The notes under the pieces are model-generated. The model saw nothing but the letters and a program-made list of their open reading frames with translations, did not search any database and had not been told where the DNA came from. Of a stretch of DNA of 29,953 bases, positions 18,781-25,424 are shown piece after piece. Source of the stretch: an uncultured Alphaproteobacteria bacterium (lineage in GTDB: Bacteria > Pseudomonadota > Alphaproteobacteria > RF32 > CAG-239). The position numbers and the translations under genes were made by a program. The stretch covers positions 1 through 29,953 of the forward strand of contig CAJTWX010000010.1 of assembly GCA_910580155.1 (NCBI GenBank). Direction: 5' to 3'. Each line of letters begins with the position of its first letter. The first letter of the stretch is position 1.

Positions 18781-19245
18781 ATGTATAATATGAACGACTG
18801 GTGCAACCGCTTAATTAAACACGAAGGGCTGAAATTGATGCCCTACCGCTGCACAATGGGCAAACTGACTATCGGCGTGGGAAGAAACCTTGAAGACAAC
18901 CCGCCAACACCAGAAGAAAAACGCGCGCTCGGCGACTATATGCACGGCATCACCGAAAACGCCGCCAAAATGCTCCTGCGCAACGACATCACGCGTTGCT
19001 ACGAGAGCTTAAAACGGACAGTGCGGGATTTTGAAAACCTCTCTCCCGACCGGCAATATGCGCTGCTGGATATGTGTTTCCAACTTGGGATTAAAGGGCT
19101 GCGGCGGTTCAGAAAAATGCTGCAGGCAATTGACCGCAAAGACTTTGCCGCTGCTGCCGCCGAATGTTTGAAGTCTGATTACGCCAACCAAACGCCGAAA
19201 CGCGCTAAAAAAATCGCCCGCACATTGCAAACCGGCATATGGTAA
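18781..19245 (+). CDS. T4-type lysozyme (GH24 endolysin)
   Basis: Cleaves the N-acetylmuramic acid-N-acetylglucosamine bond of peptidoglycan. 154 aa, close to T4 lysozyme (164). The catalytic Glu is E15 in KHEGLKL, and Thr30 in LTIGVGRNLED matches T4 T26. The T4 D20 position is Cys24 (YRCTMG), as in many natural phage lysozymes, and engineered D20C T4 lysozyme is reported to stay active. The C-terminus NQTPKRAKKIARTLQTGIW matches the T4 end NQTPNRAKRV...TGTW. There is no signal peptide, so export would need a holin or cell lysis. AGGAG lies 9 nt before the ATG. No phage structural genes or holin are nearby, so it looks like a lone domesticated or remnant gene. The leader has two tandem terminators. 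Confidence 0.9.
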   Translation: MYNMNDWCNRLIKHEGLKLMPYRCTMGKLTIGVGRNLEDNPPTPEEKRALGDYMHGITENAAKMLLRNDITRCYESLKRTVRDFENLSPDRQYALLDMCFQLGIKGLRRFRKMLQAIDRKDFAAAAAECLKSDYANQTPKRAKKIARTLQTGIW

Positions 19246-19270
19246 TACTGCGTCCCCGTTTCAAAACCAC

Positions 19271-19299
19271 TTGACAAAAATCCATACACATAATACACT
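19271..19299 (+). promoter_or_regulatory. Promoter for the membrane protein gene
   Basis: TTGACA, 17-bp spacer, TACACT. The start would be near 19306, giving a leader of only about 37 nt that contains the short GTG-initiated frame at 19320. Confidence 0.5.
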
Positions 19300-19319
19300 G
19301 CCGGCAATTAACAATTATT

Positions 19320-19346
19320 GTGTCATTTAAAACATTACAATTATGA
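19320..19346 (+). CDS. Possible 8-codon overlapping leader ORF
   Basis: GTG-initiated MSFKTLQL, whose TGA overlaps the ATG of the next gene (TTATGA). It resembles the start of MSNLKKLQL encoded at 24889 in sequence, spacing (23 against 26 nt) and relative frame. There is no Shine-Dalgarno. It may be a translational coupling ORF or just a shared nucleotide motif. Confidence 0.3.
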   Translation: MSFKTLQL

Positions 19347-19828
19347 AACAAGAAAAAAGTAAAAAACAATCTCTTGCCAACGGGCAGAAAAACCAGCCGG
19401 AAATAAAAACCGGCTATAAGGTCAAATCCATCCTCACATTTTATTGGATGCTATTCATCTCAGGCGGTATAGCGGCAGTTTTCCTTGCCTATATCGGTTT
19501 AGACTACCCGCTTAAAGACACGTTTAGGAGATATCTGCCCCGCTGTGTCTGGATGGTCGCTCTGGGCATTATCTTCTTTGACAGCCTGAACATCTGTTTT
19601 CTGCATAGCACACCGCTATATAAACTGATTGCCCAAAAAGTCAAAAAGAAAAAATTGATGTCCCGTTTTTGCTCAATGTGTTGCATCACCGGCGGGCTGC
19701 TTTTAATAAACACCATCACCACCTTGCATCACGACAACTACAGCCAGATAAGCATTGTCTGTTGCCTCGGCTCATTCGCCCTTGCGTGGTTTTTAACCGG
19801 CGTTTTGCAGCTCACCCGTTCCCGTTGA
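19343..19828 (+). CDS. Hypothetical four-helix membrane protein, 161 aa
   Basis: Not recognised. The N-terminus is Lys/Gln-rich and hydrophilic (1-27); hydrophobic segments follow at about 29-52, 68-87, 108-127 and 137-156, so an inner-membrane protein with four helices is predicted. A basic loop KKKKLMSR (101-108) precedes helix 3, and Cys are frequent in helices 3 and 4 (C110, C113, C114, C140, C141). It has its own promoter and a strong terminator 21 nt after the stop. Translation starts without a Shine-Dalgarno in the context TTACAATTATG, identical to the start of the gene at 24915. No function is inferred. Confidence 0.7.
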   Translation: MKQEKSKKQSLANGQKNQPEIKTGYKVKSILTFYWMLFISGGIAAVFLAYIGLDYPLKDTFRRYLPRCVWMVALGIIFFDSLNICFLHSTPLYKLIAQKVKKKKLMSRFCSMCCITGGLLLINTITTLHHDNYSQISIVCCLGSFALAWFLTGVLQLTRSR

Positions 19829-19849
19829 CATTCTTTTTACTCCCACTCC

Positions 19850-19879
19850 AAGCCTCCCCTCAAAAGGAGGCTTTTTTTT
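19850..19879 (+). terminator. Terminator of the membrane protein gene
   Basis: AAGCCTCC / GGAGGCTT, a perfect 8-bp stem with an 8-nt loop, followed by a T-run. Confidence 0.85.
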
Positions 19880-19975
19880 ATGGAAAAATTATCTCCCCCT
19901 CTCTTATTCTTTCCCGCCACAGGGGAGAGCCTGCATAAGTTATGTCCACAGCGCTGCCGCTGCCCCGACCGACGT

Positions 19976-20029
19976 CAGGCTTCCATTTGGGAGCTCAATC
20001 ACAACAATTTTCGCGTGTTTACCCGAGGA
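19976..20029. repeat. Repeat spanning the metG stop codon, copy B
   Basis: Same ends as copy A at 15663: CAGGCTTCCAT on the left and TTTACCCGAGGA on the right. The right end contains the metG stop codon and final Gly codon. No clear metG terminator was seen in the region on its left. Confidence 0.4.
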
Positions 20030-21548
20030 AGGGGAAGAGAGGGTCGCCCACCTCTGTCTGCGCCCCCTCCGGCAGCTCGCACGGCTTAAACGCCGCCTCC
20101 GGTTTTTCCGAACAGCCAAGCGAAGTTAAAATCTTGCCTGAAATTACCGGCATAAACGGATATGCCGCTGCCGCAATCAAACGAAGAGCATCAAGCGTGG
20201 TATAAATCACTGCTTCATAACGTGCGCGCTTGCTCTCATCTTTGGCTAAAACCCACGGCTCGTTGGCTGCAAAATACGCATTGACGTCGCCACCCGCTTT
20301 CAAAATCTCGTTTGAAAGCTCAGACACGGTTTCCAAAGAACTGTCGCCATATTTATAAATGCGGTCAAACGTGTTCGCAATCCCCTCAAGCAAAGCCTTG
20401 TCTTCAGATGCAAGCTGTACATTTGCCGGAACTTTGCCGCCGGTGCTCTTGGCAATCATCTTTAACACGCGCATCTGCAGGTTGCCGATGTTATTTGCAA
20501 GCACCTTGTACCCCTGTTTCAAGAGGTCAACACTAATCTGCGAGTCATTGGTTAAAGACATCGCGTTACAAAGATAAAAACGCAGCGGTTCAATCCCCAT
20601 CAAATCCATCACCTCGTACGGGTCAACCACATTACCCAAAGACTTGGACATCTTAATACCGCCCTCGCCCAGCCAATAGCCGTGCACAATCAAATGCTCC
20701 GGCGGGTTAATACCCAGAGCTTTCAGCATAATCGGCCAATAAACGGCGTGCGTTTTCAAAATATCTTTCGCGAGTAAGTGCGTCGAATGCTCCCATAGCG
20801 CATTAAATGCCATATTGTCACCGTCCGACTTCCAGCCGATAGAAGAAATATAGTTAATCAGCGCATCAAACCAGATATAGGTCACAAAATCCTTGTCAAA
20901 CGGCAGTTCAACACCAAGCCATACGCGGTTTTTCGGACGTGAAATGCAGAGGTCGTCCAGCGGCTCTTTAAGCATCCCCAAAACCTCTTTCGCATAGCGT
21001 GCCGGCTTAATCCAGTCCGGATGCGTGTTGATGTAATCAATCAGCCACTGGCGGTGTTCTTCAAGCGGAAAGAAATAGTTTTCTTCGGTGATGAGTTTCG
21101 GTGCTTTCTGGTGGTCAGGGCAATTACCGTGCTCGTCCAGATCCGACGGCTTTTTAAACTGTTCGCAGCCCTCGCAATAAAGCCCCTCATAAGATTTTTT
21201 CTTGACCAGTCCTTTGTTGAAAATATAGTTCAGCGCATCCGACACCACCGCTTTATGTTCATCTGTGGAGGTGCGCACAAAAAAGTCATAGTCAATGTCC
21301 ATCTTGTCAAAGAGATTGCGGAAATTATCACTGCGCATTTTCAAAAAGTCCTTAAGTTCCATCCCGCTTTCCTGCTGGCTCGATTGGTTTTTCTGTCCGT
21401 GCTCGTCCGTTCCGGTGGTATAAAAAACCTCGGTACCACGCATTGTTTCAAACTTTTTTAAGACATCGCCCAAAATAGTGGTATATGCGTGCCCGATATG
21501 CGGCGCACCGTTAATATAATAAATCGGAGTAGTGATATATTTCTTCAT
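20019..21548 (-). CDS. metG: Methionyl-tRNA synthetase
   Basis: Class Ia synthetase that charges tRNA-Met, 509 aa. HIGH is at 17-20 (APHIGHAY) and KMSKS at 299-303 (GGIKMSKSLGN). The CP-domain zinc knuckle is C125, C128, C143 and H146. It ends soon after the anticodon-binding helical domain, so it is the short form without the C-terminal tRNA-binding/dimerisation domain of E. coli MetRS. AAAGGAAG precedes the ATG. A transcription terminator lies 22 nt upstream of the start codon, and beyond it a leader ORF with five Met codons in six, so expression is predicted to be attenuated by charged tRNA-Met. The stop codon lies in a short repeat shared with rne. Confidence 0.97.
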   Translation of the reverse strand: MKKYITTPIYYINGAPHIGHAYTTILGDVLKKFETMRGTEVFYTTGTDEHGQKNQSSQQESGMELKDFLKMRSDNFRNLFDKMDIDYDFFVRTSTDEHKAVVSDALNYIFNKGLVKKKSYEGLYCEGCEQFKKPSDLDEHGNCPDHQKAPKLITEENYFFPLEEHRQWLIDYINTHPDWIKPARYAKEVLGMLKEPLDDLCISRPKNRVWLGVELPFDKDFVTYIWFDALINYISSIGWKSDGDNMAFNALWEHSTHLLAKDILKTHAVYWPIMLKALGINPPEHLIVHGYWLGEGGIKMSKSLGNVVDPYEVMDLMGIEPLRFYLCNAMSLTNDSQISVDLLKQGYKVLANNIGNLQMRVLKMIAKSTGGKVPANVQLASEDKALLEGIANTFDRIYKYGDSSLETVSELSNEILKAGGDVNAYFAANEPWVLAKDESKRARYEAVIYTTLDALRLIAAAAYPFMPVISGKILTSLGCSEKPEAAFKPCELPEGAQTEVGDPLFPFLG

Positions 21549-21569
21549 TATGACTTCCTTTGCAAAAAT

Positions 21570-21591
21570 AAAAAAACGGGATAATTCCCGC
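21570..21591 (-). terminator. Attenuator terminator in the metG leader
   Basis: On the minus strand GCGGGA pairs with TCCCGT (five Watson-Crick pairs plus a G-U) around ATTA, then seven T. It ends 22 nt upstream of the metG ATG. Its 5' arm can instead pair upstream: GGCGGG (21587-21592) with CCCGTC (21620-21625), a competing antiterminator. Confidence 0.7.
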
Positions 21592-21629
21592 CTCTTAAAA
21601 ACTGATTTTCCATAGCGCCGACGGGTGCG

Positions 21630-21695
21630 TTATTGCCTGCTATAACACATCATCATTCGCATCATCGCGCTATTTATAAAACCAATCTTTTCCAT
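21630..21695 (-). CDS. Met-rich leader peptide of metG, 21 aa
   Basis: ATG-initiated frame beginning MEKIGFINSA, then MMRMMM at residues 11-16, ending CYSRQ and TAA. Five Met codons in six, just upstream of methionyl-tRNA synthetase, is the hallmark of a leader peptide sensing tRNA charging, as pheM does for pheST in E. coli. With the promoter at 21704-21731 the mRNA would start only 2-3 nt before this ATG, so translation would be nearly leaderless; GCGGGGTT before the ATG is a poor ribosome site if a longer transcript is used. The stop codon is placed so that a ribosome reaching it would cover the antiterminator arm at 21620-21625. Confidence 0.7.
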   Translation of the reverse strand: MEKIGFINSAMMRMMMCYSRQ

Positions 21696-21703
21696 AACCC
21701 CGC

Positions 21704-21731
21704 ATTTTAACCGCCAAAATTTATTTTGCAA
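21704..21731 (-). promoter_or_regulatory. Promoter of metG leader, with TTGCAA pair
   Basis: Minus strand TTGCAA, 16-bp spacer, TAAAAT. The -35 itself is a self-complementary TTGCAA that recurs 8 bp further upstream (21740-21745). Confidence 0.5.
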
Positions 21732-21755
21732 GCGTTTTTTTGCAACAATACAAAC

Positions 21756-22751
21756 TCATCTTCCCCCAAAAATTCTCTTTGCCGCAGCAACGTTGGTAAA
21801 CTCCTTAAGCGTAATCTCCCGCGCCCGCCGCACTTTTTCCAGCCGCTCGTCTTCGTGGGTCAGATAATACTTCAAAAGCGCCGCCAGTTCCTCTTTGTCC
21901 TTATACATCGGAACAGCATCGCCATACGCAGCCGCAATCTCTGGCATATAGTCCGAGATAACCATCGCCCCCGCCGCCGTCGCATCATAAATGCGGTTGT
22001 TGACAAACCCTGCCGCTTTCATATCCGGCCGGTGGTCGTTAAGCACAATCTTCGCCGAACTGTAATAACGGTTCAGCTCATCATTCGCAATATACGGCGC
22101 TTTGTACATCTCTGCTGGCACCACGCCGCCCCAGTTATAGCCATACACCGCCACCTCAAACCCGCTTTCTATCGCATAGCGCAAGCTCGTGCGGTCGTGC
22201 CAGTTAGACCCCACAAATAAAATACCAGTCTTAAGCCCGTCTTCAGGAGCAGGATAAAACTTCTCGGGGTTCGTAAACTGCGGCACATATACAGCGTTAA
22301 TCCCCGCGGCCTTCAGCTCTTCGGCATATGACGGAGAGGCAACAGCAATAAGGTCAAAATTTTGCAAGTCATCATCAAGATTTGTGTTTTCCGGCAGCGG
22401 CGCCCGCGCGTTCAATTCCGCCTTGTTCCAAACCTTCGCCGAACTCTCCCCGTACCACATCGGGTAATAGACATACAGCACATTTTTGCCCTTCGGAAAC
22501 GGTGGCGTAAATTTTGTATAACCACGCATATAAACATTCAGCGCCGGCTCCGGCGTATGTTTGCTGGCATATTCGCCGCGATAGTCAATATCAACCTCTT
22601 GCCCCAGTTTACGAAACCCCGCAGCAAAGTCCTCGCCAATCCAATAATCGCCAATATTCATTTCTGCGCGGTTAGTGGTAGATTTAATCACCACATCAGC
22701 CGCATTCGCCGACATCGCGGTAAAAAGCAAAAGGGCAAGCAGTTTCTTCAT
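21756..22751 (-). CDS. CgeB-like glycosyltransferase with signal peptide
   Basis: 331 aa. The C-terminal half matches the Glyco_trans_1_2 / CgeB pattern (GT-B fold): AKIVLNDHRPDMKAAGFVNN, RIYDATAAGAMVISDYMPEI and a terminal helix with KEFTNVAAAKRIF. Unusually the N-terminus is a good Sec signal peptide, MKKLLALLLFTAMSANA, with cleavage predicted after ANA, so the protein should be periplasmic or outer-membrane associated, where nucleotide sugars are not normally available. It may therefore bind a glycan or use another donor. I start at the ATG preceded by AAGGA that overlaps the upstream stop; a TTG one codon earlier is less likely. It follows the M48 protease gene by about 9 nt and is surely co-transcribed. 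Confidence 0.8.
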   Translation of the reverse strand: MKKLLALLLFTAMSANAADVVIKSTTNRAEMNIGDYWIGEDFAAGFRKLGQEVDIDYRGEYASKHTPEPALNVYMRGYTKFTPPFPKGKNVLYVYYPMWYGESSAKVWNKAELNARAPLPENTNLDDDLQNFDLIAVASPSYAEELKAAGINAVYVPQFTNPEKFYPAPEDGLKTGILFVGSNWHDRTSLRYAIESGFEVAVYGYNWGGVVPAEMYKAPYIANDELNRYYSSAKIVLNDHRPDMKAAGFVNNRIYDATAAGAMVISDYMPEIAAAYGDAVPMYKDKEELAALLKYYLTHEDERLEKVRRAREITLKEFTNVAAAKRIFGGR

Positions 22752-22760
22752 CAACGTTCC

Positions 22761-24092
22761 TTAAAAAAGCGAGTTCTTTTTTTCATCCTGAGCAAGTTTA
22801 ACCTTGAGGTCTTCAGCGCGAAGTTTGATATCCGCCCTGAGCGGCTGTTTCAAGGCTTTCGCGAGCTGTCGACGCGCAATATCCGTTTCGCCGATGGCAT
22901 TATTATATTCCGCGGCAAAATAATCCGCCTCCGCCACGCGCCCCATATCGGCATATATCCGCCCGAGGTAAAGATACGCGTCCGGATACGTCCGATTGCG
23001 ATTGACGTGTTCCAACAGCGGAATCAGCTCTTCCATCTCGCCGCGTGTCGGATTTGCCGCCAAAACGGCCTCGGCATAGCTCAACTTAAACAGCTCCGAA
23101 GAGGGCTTAAGCTCCAATGCCTGTTTATACGCCCGCACTGCCTCTTTGAGTTTGCCGTTTTCAAACAGCGTCTGCGCCTTAATCTCCCAAAAATACGGGT
23201 TCTTCGGCTCAGCACTAATCAGTGCGTCCGCATATTTCAGCGCGGCATTAAGATTTTTGAGCCGCATATAGTAAACAGCGTGCGCAATATTTCCGGCAAC
23301 CGATGTATCGCTTAACGGATAGCGTTTTAACACCGCTGCCGTCGGCATAAGATACGCATAAAGTTTGGCTTGCAGCCGTTTTAACCGCGCATCCATCGCC
23401 ACATCAGCATTGCGTTTTTTTTCCTTATTAAGCTTATCATTAAAAAACGCCACACGTTCGGTCGTCACGGGGTGGGTACGGAAATACGAGCTTTCCTCAA
23501 TCCCCTGCAGCCGGTTGGTGTTTTGAATTTTCTGCATAAAATTCTTTAAGCCTTTGACGGATTTTTCGTTTTTACTCAAAAGCAGCACCGCAGTTTCATC
23601 CGCTGCCCGCTCTTCGCTGACCTGATACGACGTCATTGCGTTAATCGCCGAACTCTGTGTGCCAAGCACCACGGCAATTGCCGCATCCCCCCTGCCCGAC
23701 GCTGCCGCCGCCCCTGCCGCCGCAATCAGCGACGCAAGCGTTGCTTTCTGCATATCCTGCAATTTGATTTTAAGCCTTAAAATATGCCCGCCGAGAATGT
23801 GTCCGGTTTCGTGGGCAAGCACCCCCTCAACTTCGTTGCTGTTCGCCGCTTTTAAAAGTGTTCCGGTATGTACGAACATATGGTTTTGGTCACCAACAAA
23901 CGCGTTCAGGCTGTCATCTTTAACAATATGTACATAATCGCGGTTCAAAGGCAGGTTCGCCGCCTTAAAAATCGGAGTTAAGAGGTCATAAAGCCAGCTT
24001 TCGGTTTCTTCATCCGAAATCAAACTGACAGCACGGGCAGGCAATGCCGCCAGCCACACAGCCAATGTTAAAAATATCCATAAACGGCGCAT
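22761..24092 (-). CDS. bepA: M48 metalloprotease with TPR repeats (BepA-like)
   Basis: 443 aa. Signal peptide MRRLWIFLTLAVWLAALPARA. The zinc site is HETGH (H94, E95, H98) with the third ligand probably E161 in SEERAADE. Loops rich in Ala/Gly lie between. The C-terminal half (about 270-430) is TPR repeats (AYKQALELKPSSELFKLSYA, YLYLGRIYADMGRVAEADYF). E. coli BepA works in the periplasm to assemble or degrade LptD and BAM clients; the architecture is the same, the exact clients here are unknown, and the symbol is by family. AGGAG precedes the ATG, with a TTGACA/TAAAAC promoter upstream. It heads an operon with the signal-peptide glycosyltransferase, which suggests a shared envelope role. Confidence 0.9.
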   Translation of the reverse strand: MRRLWIFLTLAVWLAALPARAVSLISDEETESWLYDLLTPIFKAANLPLNRDYVHIVKDDSLNAFVGDQNHMFVHTGTLLKAANSNEVEGVLAHETGHILGGHILRLKIKLQDMQKATLASLIAAAGAAAASGRGDAAIAVVLGTQSSAINAMTSYQVSEERAADETAVLLLSKNEKSVKGLKNFMQKIQNTNRLQGIEESSYFRTHPVTTERVAFFNDKLNKEKKRNADVAMDARLKRLQAKLYAYLMPTAAVLKRYPLSDTSVAGNIAHAVYYMRLKNLNAALKYADALISAEPKNPYFWEIKAQTLFENGKLKEAVRAYKQALELKPSSELFKLSYAEAVLAANPTRGEMEELIPLLEHVNRNRTYPDAYLYLGRIYADMGRVAEADYFAAEYNNAIGETDIARRQLAKALKQPLRADIKLRAEDLKVKLAQDEKKNSLF

Positions 24093-24114
24093 TATACTTT
24101 CTCCTATATCGTTA

Positions 24115-24143
24115 GTTTTATGATATAATCACGCCGCTGTCAA
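24115..24143 (-). promoter_or_regulatory. Promoter for the M48 operon
   Basis: Minus strand TTGACA, 17-bp spacer, TAAAAC; start near 24108, just upstream of the AGGAG ribosome site. Confidence 0.6.
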
Positions 24144-24209
24144 ATACAAAGGGGCAGTTGTGAGCGCTTTCTTTTTTTGCGGCCCTCTTCTAGGTACATT
24201 CCCCTCATA

Positions 24210-24545
24210 GTCATTGCGAGGAGCCCTCCCCTCCCCGTGCGTCATTGCGAGGAGCGTTAACGACGAAGCAATCTCATTCGGCAAAGGCACACACTCTCCA
24301 CCCGCCGCAGCCACATCGTTGCACCTGCCGCCGGCAGTCATTGCGAGGAGCGTTAACGACGAAGCAATCTCCTTCAGCAAAGGCACACACTCTCCACCCA
24401 CCGCAGCCACATCGTTGCACCTGCCGCCGGCAGTCATTGCGAGGAGCATTAGCGACGAAGCAATCTCATTCGGCAAGCCACTCCCTATAGTCATTGCGAA
24501 GTGCAACGTCCAGCAGCTACTGAAGCAATCCACAAACCACCATCC
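24210..24545. repeat. MITE-derived cluster with 96-bp tandem repeat
   Basis: A run of GTCATTGCGAGG units. Two full 96-bp copies (24241-24336 and 24337-24432) differ at about 3 positions, and a third partial copy runs 24433 to about 24478. Each begins GTCATTGCGAGGAGC and contains GACGAAGCAATCTC, the left end of the TIR elements, followed by unrelated filler. Another degenerate left end starts near 24491. Because 96 is a multiple of 3, long frames run through on both strands; they are repetitive translations, not genes. Confidence 0.8.
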
Positions 24546-24680
24546 TTTTAGTCATTGCGAGCGGCGTCGCATCAGCGACACATCCGCGTGGCAATCCACA
24601 AACCAGCGACGCAGTCACTCCTTACCTTTCCATACTCTCCTGAGATTGCTTCGTCACTTCGTTCCTCGCAATGACTAAAA
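24546..24680. mobile_element. MITE-like TIR element E1
   Basis: A 135-bp non-coding element with perfect 16-bp terminal inverted repeats, TTTTAGTCATTGCGAG and its complement. The core CGACGCAGTCACTCCTTACC followed by TTTCCATACTCTC is shared with E2 at 25425. It resembles the widespread 'cattgcgag...gcaatc' palindromic repeats of many bacterial genomes. Confidence 0.8.
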
Positions 24681-24767
24681 AGCAGAAGATTACCACATCG
24701 CTTTGTTGCAGGTGGTGTTGCCACTCATAAAAAATTTCCTCCCCATCTCATTGAAAAACAAATATTT

Positions 24768-24792
24768 TGACAAATTTTTCAAAAATTTGTCA
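24768..24792. promoter_or_regulatory. 25-bp perfect palindrome, likely operator
   Basis: Arms of 12 bp, TGACAAATTTTT and AAAAATTTGTCA, around a single central C. It ends 9 bp upstream of the -35 box of the next promoter, a typical site for an activator or repressor dimer. Confidence 0.55.
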
Positions 24793-24801
24793 TTTTTACT
24801 G

Positions 24802-24830
24802 TTGACAAGCTCTAAAAATTATGCTATTGT
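24802..24830 (+). promoter_or_regulatory. Promoter for the 112-aa gene
   Basis: TTGACA, 17-bp spacer, TATTGT. Start near 24837, leader about 78 nt. Confidence 0.65.
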
Positions 24831-24888
24831 CCATTTCAACAAATAAATTACTATGTTTTAAGGTCGAAAAACTTCACCTGTAAACATT

Positions 24889-24933
24889 ATGTCTAACCTT
24901 AAAAAATTACAATTATGGCAAAAAAAAGTGTAA
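24889..24933 (+). CDS. Overlapping leader ORF, MSNL type
   Basis: ATG-initiated 14-codon frame encoding MSNLKKLQLWQKKV. It starts 26 nt upstream of the next gene's ATG and overlaps its first codons in another frame. The same MSNLK start and identical 26-nt offset occur at 27243. It contains CAA-AAA-AAA, so a -1 slip on A-AAA-AAA would enter the main frame. Confidence 0.45.
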   Translation: MSNLKKLQLWQKKV

Positions 24934-25253
24934 ATCAGTCAATCTCTATGGGTATCTGCATCGAAAAGTTTGAGGCATACGCCCGCCCCCGTCACATATC
25001 TCTTCTCCCCGAAACCTACGGCTTCTACGAAGTCCGCCGCGGAGACAACAAGAAGATCCTCGGCGCCGTCAAGGCTCGCAAGGACGACGGCACGGAAGGC
25101 TGGGTCATCAACTGGGCAGATCGCCAGCGCAAATTCATCGCCAACAGCGACAAGAGCGTCATCGTCGGCAAACCCGTAAGCTCCGAAGTCTGCCTCAAGG
25201 CTCGCAAGCACAAAAAATCAGCACCTGCGGAAATCGACGAAATTGATGAATAA
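24915..25253 (+). CDS. Hypothetical protein, 112 aa
   Basis: Not recognised. A basic, soluble-looking protein with a Glu/Asp tail (EIDEIDE) and a central stretch GFYEVRRGDNKKILGAVKAR. No signal peptide or membrane segment. Codon use is unlike the housekeeping genes: Lys is often AAG, Val GTC, Ile ATC, Arg CGC, Asn AAC, where neighbours use AAA, GTT and ATT more. The gene is a self-contained unit: palindrome, strong promoter, MSNL leader ORF, gene and strong terminator, all between two direct copies of a ~130-bp TIR element. This suggests a mobile or acquired cassette. There is no Shine-Dalgarno; the start context is TTACAATTATG. A -1 frameshift from the leader ORF would give a longer N-terminus in place of MAK. 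Confidence 0.75.
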   Translation: MAKKSVNQSISMGICIEKFEAYARPRHISLLPETYGFYEVRRGDNKKILGAVKARKDDGTEGWVINWADRQRKFIANSDKSVIVGKPVSSEVCLKARKHKKSAPAEIDEIDE

Positions 25254-25301
25254 CCTCTTTTTACCCAAATCAATACCAACCTTAATCGAAAAACAACTCT
25301 C

Positions 25302-25331
25302 AGACCGGCACTTATACGCCGGTCTTTTTTT
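25302..25331 (+). terminator. Terminator of the 112-aa gene
   Basis: AGACCGGC / GCCGGTCT, a perfect 8-bp stem with an 8-nt loop, then a T-run of seven. Confidence 0.9.
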
Positions 25332-25424
25332 GTTATGGGAAATAAAGTCCTCTTCTCCATTTTTGACATCATCGCTTTGAGCTTTAGCGAGGCCAAGCGC
25401 AAAGCAATCCATTCTCTCTCTTCC

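Noticed and set aside
18781..19245. Prophage
   Set aside because: Only the lysozyme is phage-like. No integrase, structural gene, holin or attachment site was found on either side.
19942..20205. Plus-strand frames over the metG 3' end
   Set aside because: They are antisense to metG with no ribosome site or domain; shadows of the MetRS codons.
21549..21700. T-box riboswitch upstream of metG
   Set aside because: No T-box consensus or specifier stem is visible, and T-boxes are mainly Gram-positive. The Met-codon ORF explains the terminator better.
24210..24545. CRISPR-like array
   Set aside because: The filler between repeated motifs is itself repeated, copy number is 2-3, and no cas genes are present. 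It is a tandem MITE-derived array.
24129..24678. Long open frames on both strands through the repeat cluster
   Set aside because: They arise because the 96-bp period is a multiple of three; the translations are repetitive and lack ribosome sites.
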